20,802 nucleotides of DNA, from contig CBFDBC010000042.1 of the NCBI GenBank assembly GCA_965602945.1, positions 1 through 20,802 on the forward strand. Reading direction: 5' to 3'. Within the stretch, counting starts at the first letter, position 1; each line of letters begins with the position of its first letter. The notes under the pieces were generated by a model, which did no database searches, had not been told where the DNA came from, and saw nothing but the letters and a program-made list of their open reading frames with translations. Below are positions 15,698 to 20,802 of the stretch, one piece after another. The stretch is from JAUXEH01 sp965602945 (GTDB taxonomy: Bacteria; Acidobacteriota; Aminicenantia; Aminicenantales; Aminicenantaceae). The position numbers and the translations under genes were made by a program.

Positions 15698-15726
15698 AAT
15701 ATATTGCAGCCGCTTTGTAATGTCAA
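15698..15726 (-). promoter_or_regulatory. Near-consensus promoter of cydAB
   Basis: On the minus strand: perfect TTGACA (complement of 15721-15726), exactly 17 nt, then TATATT (complement of 15698-15703). The start site would be near 15691, about 38 nt before the cydA ATG. This is the best promoter match in the window. Confidence 0.7.
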
Positions 15727-15736
15727 ACATTTCCAG

Positions 15737-15756
15737 GGAAGGGATACAGCCCTTCC
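15737..15756. repeat. Perfect hairpin between divergent cydA and sulfatase-like promoters
   Basis: GGAAGGG (15737-15743), 6-nt loop, CCCTTCC (15750-15756). It lies just upstream of the cydA -35 and about 16 nt upstream of the sulfatase-like gene's -35. Its position between two divergent promoters would suit a regulator operator, but no regulator family is recognised. Confidence 0.4.
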
Positions 15757-15771
15757 ATTCGCGCCAGAAGA

Positions 15772-15800
15772 TTGAAATTCCTGACGAGTTCCATTATAAC
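15772..15800 (+). promoter_or_regulatory. Predicted promoter of the sulfatase-like gene
   Basis: TTGAAA (15772-15777), 17-nt spacer, TATAAC (15795-15800). The start site would be near 15807, about 50 nt before ATG15859. Confidence 0.5.
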
Positions 15801-15858
15801 TGTATGTCGCATATAGAGCATCGGGAAGGGTTCAGCGACTTTATTGATGTAGGGCCGA

Positions 15859-17220
15859 ATGAAAAAGATTTTTATATCATCCGGATCGGTAGCAGCCATG
15901 GTGAGTTGTGTTCTGCTTGGGATGAGCTGCGCAGGATCTCAACGGTCCCGGCCGAATGTTGTTTTGATCATCATCGACGCATTGAGGCCGGATAAACTGG
16001 GCTGTTATGGATTTGATGGAGACACCTCTCCTGAAATCGACCGGATGGCTGCGGAAGGGATCCTGTTCACAGACGTGATCGCCCAGTGCTCATGGACCAG
16101 GCCTTCGATCGGATCCATGCTCACCTCCCAACACCCAAGGTCGATCGGGCTTTTCGCTGAGAAATGGGATGTACTGCAGGACAAATACTTGACCATGCCG
16201 GAGGCATTGAAACGGAAGGGGTACACAACCATAGGGGTGACCGCAAATCCCAATATAAACAGCGCCTTCAATTTTCATCAGGGATTCGACGATTATATCG
16301 ACAGCGCCTTCGTCCCCCATTGGATGGAGGATACGTCCGATGACCTTTCCGCTTCATCTCCGCTGGAGGGTCTGATCACATCCGACGTAGTATTCGATGT
16401 CGTTCTGCAGAAAGCGGAGGCATGTCAAAAGTTCCCTGCCTATATTCAGGCTCTCGTGATGGAGGTGCACACACCCGCCATGATGAGGGATGAGTTTAAG
16501 GAGAGCTATGGGGAAAGCGCTCAAGCCGACTATCTGGGAGCAATAAGGCAGGTTTCTTATGATATCGGACGGTTCGTTGAAAGACTGCTGCAAATCCCGG
16601 GTTGGGAAAATACTTTATTTGTGCTCTGCAGTGATCATGGTGAAGGCCTGAGCGATCACCGTTATGTTCCACGCTCCAGTAAGCACGGATTTGTCCTGTA
16701 CGAGTCCAATGTCAGGATTCCTTTGATTTTGTATCATCCAAAGAATAACGAAAAGACGTTTCGAGACCGAACCATAAACCAGAGGGTACGGCTGCTCGAA
16801 TTGATGCCCACGATTCTGGATTATCTTGAAATCCCCATCCCAAAGGATGCCGTGGGAAAATCGATGCTCGGACTGCTAGATGAAACTTCCCAGAGCATTG
16901 ATCTCCCGGAAGGATTCATAACCGAGACCTACCTGGAAGACTGCGAAAAGATCGCCGTCTATACGGAAAGATGGAAGTACATTGAAAATCGGGATGAATG
17001 GCTGAATGTAAACCCCAGGGAACTCCAACCCATGGGTGTCACCGAGAACGGAAGGCTGACCGATCAGATAAAGTATTCAAAAACGATGGGCCAGGAACTC
17101 AGGAGTTATCTCAGAACATGGGAACGTCAACACAAAAGAGGGGAGCGTTTGTCTCTACCCGTTGAGAAACTCGGTGACAAAGAGATCCGACAGTTGAAAT
17201 CCATGGGATACATACGATGA
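15859..17220 (+). CDS. Sulfatase-like alkaline-phosphatase-superfamily lipoprotein with Thr at the nucleophile position
   Basis: 453 aa; probably an envelope hydrolase or transferase acting on a sulfate or phosphate ester. Signal with lipobox-like GMSC (Cys24). Superfamily core: NVVLIIIDALRPDKLGCYG with metal ligand Asp40; SDHGEG (Asp259, His260); SKHG (Lys275, His276) followed by the family's typical hydrophobic strand VRIPLILYHP. In formylglycine sulfatases the nucleophile motif is C/S-x-P-S-R-x-S-L-L-T-G; here the aligned stretch is TRPSIGSMLTS, placing Thr80 at the nucleophile and Ile where Arg is expected. Thr nucleophiles occur in LTA synthase and phosphoethanolamine transferases, so a phospho-enzyme is plausible. 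Cys77 is nearby but off-register. The gene looks less GC-rich than its neighbours. Only a weak ribosome site is seen. It overlaps the next gene by ATGA. Confidence 0.85.
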   Translation: MKKIFISSGSVAAMVSCVLLGMSCAGSQRSRPNVVLIIIDALRPDKLGCYGFDGDTSPEIDRMAAEGILFTDVIAQCSWTRPSIGSMLTSQHPRSIGLFAEKWDVLQDKYLTMPEALKRKGYTTIGVTANPNINSAFNFHQGFDDYIDSAFVPHWMEDTSDDLSASSPLEGLITSDVVFDVVLQKAEACQKFPAYIQALVMEVHTPAMMRDEFKESYGESAQADYLGAIRQVSYDIGRFVERLLQIPGWENTLFVLCSDHGEGLSDHRYVPRSSKHGFVLYESNVRIPLILYHPKNNEKTFRDRTINQRVRLLELMPTILDYLEIPIPKDAVGKSMLGLLDETSQSIDLPEGFITETYLEDCEKIAVYTERWKYIENRDEWLNVNPRELQPMGVTENGRLTDQIKYSKTMGQELRSYLRTWERQHKRGERLSLPVEKLGDKEIRQLKSMGYIR

Positions 17221-17915
17221 CTGATTTTCCGTTTCGAGCCGACGCCTTGATCCTGACCGGGACGCTGGGCATCCTCATCGGCCTGGTCTTGTTACTTGTT
17301 TTTTCTGTGAGGCGGCTAAGGTTCATGGCCAAGCGGCTCGCCAGGAAGCCGGCCGCTGTTCCGGGGCCGGTGGCCAGCACTCGTAACTTTCTTTTGATCC
17401 TGCTGTTTATGGCAGTCTTTTGTGCCGTATTCTTCTCGGGCTTTTTCTTCCAGGCCTATCACGCCTTCACCAGGGAGGAGCCCGTTGCCCGGGTGACCAT
17501 CACGCCCCTTCCCGAGGAGCAGACAAACCTGATCTCGCTCGAACTTCTCGGGCAGGATGAGGACGACGAAATCCGGCAGTACCGGCTCAGCGGAGATCAG
17601 TGGGTGCTGGAGGGTGACATCCTGAAATGGAAGGATTGGGTCAATTTCCTGGGCCTGCACACACGCTACCGTCTCACACGCCTGCGGGGGCGTTATATCC
17701 GCACTGCAGACGCGAAGTTGAAACCCGCATCCCTCCATTCCCTGGTCGAGATGGAAGATCATCGCGTTTGGGGCTTTCTTTTTCGGTACGGCGCGTCTTT
17801 CCCCCTCGTCGACACGGCCTATGGGAGCGCGGTCTTCCAGGCCTCCGACGAAACCAGTACGTTCCTCGTCTCTGTCTCGACTACGGGATTCCTGACACGC
17901 AGGATCGAGGATTGA
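17217..17915 (+). CDS. Two-TM membrane protein coupled to the sulfatase-like gene
   Basis: 232 aa, function unknown. TM helices at about 10-31 and 57-80 are separated by a short basic loop (RRLRFMAKRLARK), then an acidic, probably periplasmic domain of about 150 aa. The domain's patterns (YRLSGDQWVLEGDILKWKDW, LGLHTRYRLTRLRGRY, a closing FLVSVSTTGFLTRR) resemble a widespread family often labelled 'cation/multidrug efflux pump' or 'multidrug transporter' although it has only two helices; that label is not supported by function here. ATG17217 overlaps the previous TGA, so the two proteins are probably made together and may act together at the inner membrane (inference). GC content and codon use look like the rest of the window, unlike the upstream gene. 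Confidence 0.78.
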   Translation: MTDFPFRADALILTGTLGILIGLVLLLVFSVRRLRFMAKRLARKPAAVPGPVASTRNFLLILLFMAVFCAVFFSGFFFQAYHAFTREEPVARVTITPLPEEQTNLISLELLGQDEDDEIRQYRLSGDQWVLEGDILKWKDWVNFLGLHTRYRLTRLRGRYIRTADAKLKPASLHSLVEMEDHRVWGFLFRYGASFPLVDTAYGSAVFQASDETSTFLVSVSTTGFLTRRIED

Positions 17916-17950
17916 GCTTCATCCCTTGACCATTCCGTTACGCCACCCGC

Positions 17951-17979
17951 TTGTCGTGTGTTTTTTTGTGTGGTAAATT
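17951..17979 (+). promoter_or_regulatory. Possible promoter of the Cys-rich HExxH protein gene
   Basis: TTGTCG (17951-17956), 17-nt spacer, TAAATT (17974-17979) preceded by TGG, an extended -10-like element. Start site near 17986, leader of about 70 nt. A T-run (17961-17967) inside the spacer has no upstream hairpin and does not look like a terminator. Confidence 0.4.
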
Positions 17980-18056
17980 TGTGGGAGATGCCTGGGGATT
18001 GCTCGTAATGTTGCGGACTTCACGATTGTTAATCTGCTAGTATCAGGAGGAGCGGG

Positions 18057-20039
18057 ATGAGGAGATTTTTGATATGGGTAACTGTTGTCGGTTTTCTGTG
18101 CCTTTCGGCACCAGGTGGACAAGGCCAGCTCAAAAAACTCTTGAAAAAAATACCCTCTGGAATCCCCAGCCTGACAGATATCCTTGAAAGCGAACCGAGC
18201 CTCACCACCAACATTAAGGATGCTGCCACCGAAGTCCCGTTCCTGGATGATTTCAATCCTGAGCGCGCCCTGCCGATGACCGATCTTCCCCGCACCCCCG
18301 AGGGCGGCTTTGTCCTGAACCTGCCCGGTTTTTTCATCTTTGACTGCCAGAGCTATTGTCTCAAGGCCGGGACCTATGGCCCTGATGAAAACCGCGGCGG
18401 AGCCGGTTATCTCTACGCTCCCCTCAAAGGGCCTCGTGCGGAGATCGTCCGGCATGTTCTGCATGGTTCATATATCCACCCCGAGATCCCTCAACGCGAC
18501 ATCCAGGTCCTTCTCTGGGCCATAATCGCACGCACCAAGATCAGCGACATGTACAGGGCGATGCAGCTTACCGCCGCCCAGTTGTTGACCAAGGAGGAGA
18601 TCCTGAGCCTTGAGGGAGGGGCGCTGGGTATAGCGTCAGATGCCCTGATGAGCGAGGCCTTTCTCGATCTCCCCCCCCTGGTCCGCCAAACGCTGGAGGC
18701 GGAAGCCAGGTTGAGGAGTCTGTTGACCCAGGCCGATACGACCTATGAGGAGCTCGAACGAGTCGCCGTTCTGCATGGGGATCCACCTTCCCATGCAGAA
18801 GACCGGGCCGTGATCTGGGGTCGCTGGTCTTTTCATCCCGACGGCTATTTCATCCGCTATTTTCCCAGCTCCTACACTCAAACACAGATCGAGCTCTATG
18901 TCCCGGAATCCATCCAGGTCGAGCGGGATACCCAGGGACGCATCACGAGCATCTCCGATGAGTTGGGAAATCGGATAGAGACCGACTACGATAGTACGGG
19001 CGAGGTCTTAACAGATCCCGGACATCCCGAGGTACGCGGTTTTGCCTTTCGTTCCATAAGGCTCATCCAACGGAAAATGCTCCATCCCGAAAAGGTGCTC
19101 GAAAATCGGACCGAATGGATCAACAGTGGTTGGACGCTGGTTGGAGATCCATCCGACAGCCCTGCCACAACGGTCCCGTCAAATCCCGCCTTCAATTATC
19201 GGGAACGACTGGCTGCCTCGAAAAAGCACGGTGATGAGCTGACCGGTCTGTTGGCCGGCCTGGAAATCACGGGAGATCTTTCCGAAGCACCGCAGCAATC
19301 TCAAAGCCAGAGGGATGAGCTAATGAACCTGGCCCACTATGCGCAGGCCATATCCGAGGCGGCCCAAAAGAACGACACAGAATGGAGAGGAAGGACCATA
19401 GACTCCCTTGAGCTCGTGAAAAAGGCCTGGATGGATGCGGTTTCGCGTACCTTATGCACCCACTCGGGCTCACTGACCTTTGATCCTGCCTCAGACCCGG
19501 TTCCAGGGAACGCGGCCAGCCAACGCCTGGGGGATTCGGGCCGCCCGGCGGAAAATAACGAGTGCGACAACCTGGAAAATGCCATCAAAAACGCGATAGC
19601 TTGGCTGGAAAGGCATGCCGCGGAGAGCTGCTCGAAGGCACAGGATGTGACGGAGGCCGAGAAAAATGTCGACGAAGGGGCCGATTTCGAGGTCACTGCC
19701 GGTGTCCGTATGGATACCTGCGAGCTGGTCGTGAATGGAAAATCAGGTGTCTCGTTCCAGGAATTCAAGGACTATTTGATGAAGAACGGGAAAAGTTCAG
19801 CCGTGGCCGATGCCATAGTCCTCCACGAGCGCGAACACATGCAGCAGTGTTACAATCAGGATGGACAAGAAGGAAGGCCCGATTTTGCGAATCCTACCCC
19901 GGAAAATTTCTGCCAGAACGAAGTCGAGGCCTACTGTACGGAATTGAAGTCGCTTCTCAATGCAATGAATGAGGCGGGATGCCAGCCCAATCCCGAGCTG
20001 GCCGCAAAGATCGCACAGGCGCTCTCGAAATGCAAATAG
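18057..20039 (+). CDS. Large exported Cys-rich protein with YD-like segment and C-terminal HExxH motif
   Basis: 660 aa, family not recognised. Signal peptide at about 1-23 (FLIWVTVVGFLCLSAPG). Residues about 85-175 form a distinctive domain with DCQSYCLKAGTYGP (Cys97, Cys101), GYLYAPLKGP and a HPEIPQRDIQVLLWAIIAR stretch. Residues 288-312 match an RHS/YD repeat (RDTQGRITSISDELGNRIETDYD), only one copy. A helical, low-complexity middle follows (about 375-520). The C-terminal 130 residues carry LHEREHMQQC (His590-Glu-Arg-Glu-His594), a zinc-metallopeptidase HExxH signature, and a downstream NEVEAYC with Glu622/Glu624 as a possible third ligand. The C-terminal third contains many Cys, which fits disulfides outside the cytoplasm. 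Strong ribosome site AGGAGG (18045-18050). Single gene; a secreted peptidase or toxin-like effector are both possible. Confidence 0.8.
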   Translation: MRRFLIWVTVVGFLCLSAPGGQGQLKKLLKKIPSGIPSLTDILESEPSLTTNIKDAATEVPFLDDFNPERALPMTDLPRTPEGGFVLNLPGFFIFDCQSYCLKAGTYGPDENRGGAGYLYAPLKGPRAEIVRHVLHGSYIHPEIPQRDIQVLLWAIIARTKISDMYRAMQLTAAQLLTKEEILSLEGGALGIASDALMSEAFLDLPPLVRQTLEAEARLRSLLTQADTTYEELERVAVLHGDPPSHAEDRAVIWGRWSFHPDGYFIRYFPSSYTQTQIELYVPESIQVERDTQGRITSISDELGNRIETDYDSTGEVLTDPGHPEVRGFAFRSIRLIQRKMLHPEKVLENRTEWINSGWTLVGDPSDSPATTVPSNPAFNYRERLAASKKHGDELTGLLAGLEITGDLSEAPQQSQSQRDELMNLAHYAQAISEAAQKNDTEWRGRTIDSLELVKKAWMDAVSRTLCTHSGSLTFDPASDPVPGNAASQRLGDSGRPAENNECDNLENAIKNAIAWLERHAAESCSKAQDVTEAEKNVDEGADFEVTAGVRMDTCELVVNGKSGVSFQEFKDYLMKNGKSSAVADAIVLHEREHMQQCYNQDGQEGRPDFANPTPENFCQNEVEAYCTELKSLLNAMNEAGCQPNPELAAKIAQALSKCK

Positions 20040-20059
20040 TCCGGCCAGCCTGTCGATCC

Positions 20060-20594
20060 CTAATGGATAATGGCTTCGAAGGTCCTGTGGACCAGGGTGT
20101 TAACGCCTGAGTTTTCACCCGAAAGCTCGCACGTGAACACGACTATCAGGTCGTATTCCGGAACGATGTAAAGGTTCTGCCCTCCATACCCGAAGGACGC
20201 GATGTAGTCAAACCGTCTCCCGTTGGCGACCCGCGTCCCGGTCATCCAGTTGAAGGCGTAAGTCCTGCCTCTCCCATCCGCCACTCCGAGTTTCGGGGAT
20301 CGTTGTAAGATACCTGCTCGTTCCAATCGATCCCTGACGTCATGGACATGATGTGTTTGAGCGCGACCTTTTTCTTCTCGGGATCTTTGAAGTGCTCGGC
20401 GTACTGCGGGAGGAGTTCGTGCAGCCTGGCATCGACACTCCTGACAGATCCCTTGTCTATTGCGATGCCGTTTCCCACCCGTCGCTCAGCTGCCTGGGGG
20501 TTTGATAGACGTATCCGCCTGATTGAGACAGGCTCGGCGAATTAGTAGCCAGGATGAGGACCGGCAGGATGAAAACAAGGGCTGATTTTCTCAT
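20060..20594 (-). pseudogene. Decayed beta-lactamase-family serine hydrolase
   Basis: Remnant of a class C beta-lactamase-like serine hydrolase in three frames. Part 1 (20594-20457): signal peptide (MRKSALVFILPVLILATNSP) and YVYQTPRQLSDGWETAS, then a stop. Part 2 (reading 20478 down to 20242): GIAIDKGSVRSVD..HELLPQY..HIMSMTSGIDWNE..YNDPRNSEW. Part 3 (reading 20326 down to 20060): YAFNWMTG..FGYGGQNLYIVPEYDLIVVFT and a natural-looking end. Family members normally carry about 80 residues between parts 1 and 2, including the nucleophile SxxK, and about 140 between parts 2 and 3, including YxN; both are missing. Both junctions also shift frame. It cannot encode an active enzyme. It sits tail to tail with the HExxH gene (20-nt gap). 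An assembly collapse is an alternative explanation. Confidence 0.8.
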
Positions 20595-20674
20595 TTTGGG
20601 CGTCCCGGATTCATACGGAATCCCTCATGATAGAGTTATTCCTGCTCTCTGTGGGATCGCAATGCAGAGGGAGA

Positions 20675-20703
20675 TTGACACATCCACTCAAGGGTATTAA
20701 CGT
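20675..20703 (+). promoter_or_regulatory. Possible promoter of the truncated right-hand gene
   Basis: A perfect -35 TTGACA (20675-20680) is present, but the -10 is unclear: TATTAA (20695-20700) is only 14 nt away, and TAACGT (20698-20703) has the right spacing but a weak match. Confidence 0.3.
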
Positions 20704-20736
20704 AAGGTCCTGTAAGACTCAAAGTCAGGAGGGATC

Positions 20737-20802
20737 ATGGTAAGAAAAATTACGGCTTCATGTTTCTTCTGCATTCTATGCCTGGTGCTGTTCCCCGGGA
20801 TA
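20737..20802 (+). CDS. Start of an exported protein, truncated by the window edge
   Basis: 22 codons are visible from ATG20737. AGGAGGG (20727-20733) gives a strong, correctly spaced ribosome site. The peptide MVRKITASCFFCILCLVLFP has a basic start and a hydrophobic core, which is a typical signal peptide. Product unknown. Confidence 0.72.
   Translation, partial: MVRKITASCFFCILCLVLFPGI

Noticed and set aside
15720..15995. 91-codon + strand frame upstream of the sulfatase-like gene
   Set aside because: It begins inside the cydA promoter, has no ribosome site and overlaps the signal peptide of the real gene.

Overview
The window reads as a GC-rich chromosomal segment of a diderm (outer-membrane) bacterium. 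The organism call is inference. The combination of a transmembrane Ser/Thr kinase, PEGA/NHL periplasmic proteins, an LptD-like outer-membrane barrel, lipoproteins with a 'DNPFDPEA'-type N-terminus, a secreted C69 dipeptidase and a cytochrome bd oxidase fits Candidatus Aminicenantes/Acidobacteriota or a related deep lineage. No rRNA, tRNA, CRISPR array, integrase or transposase was seen.

Layout: (1) 114-7283, + strand: a promoter followed by six tightly packed genes (10-nt gap, then overlaps of 4, 47, 4 and 4 nt). They encode a membrane Ser/Thr kinase, an SH3/PEGA/NHL-propeller exported protein, a small DUF5683-like membrane protein, a tandem-repeat propeller lipoprotein, an LptD/OstA-like outer-membrane barrel and a small lipoprotein. 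This looks like one envelope module reaching from cytoplasm to outer membrane and is the best candidate for an undescribed system. (2) 7418-9007, +: a divergent glutamine synthetase-family enzyme with its own promoter. (3) 9161-10536, +: a promoter, a roughly 150-nt leader and an MFS transporter, convergent with (4) a NIF3-family protein on the - strand (10533-11504). (5) 11570-13224, +: a promoter and a secreted C69-family dipeptidase. It converges on (6) cydB-cydA (- strand, 13300-15653), with tandem palindromes in the gap; cydA has a near-consensus promoter.

(7) 15772-17915, +: a two-gene unit of a sulfatase-like alkaline-phosphatase-superfamily lipoprotein, in which Thr takes the place of the usual Cys/Ser, and a two-TM membrane protein. 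(8) 18057-20039, +: a large Cys-rich exported protein with a YD/RHS-like segment and a C-terminal HExxH motif, of unknown function. (9) 20060-20594, -: a beta-lactamase-family serine hydrolase wrecked by two internal deletions. (10) 20737-end, +: the first 22 codons of another exported protein.

Regions 2-6 look like ordinary metabolism and respiration (nitrogen assimilation, peptide degradation, oxygen scavenging). Regions 1, 7 and 8 are envelope or secretion functions with no clear textbook equivalent.
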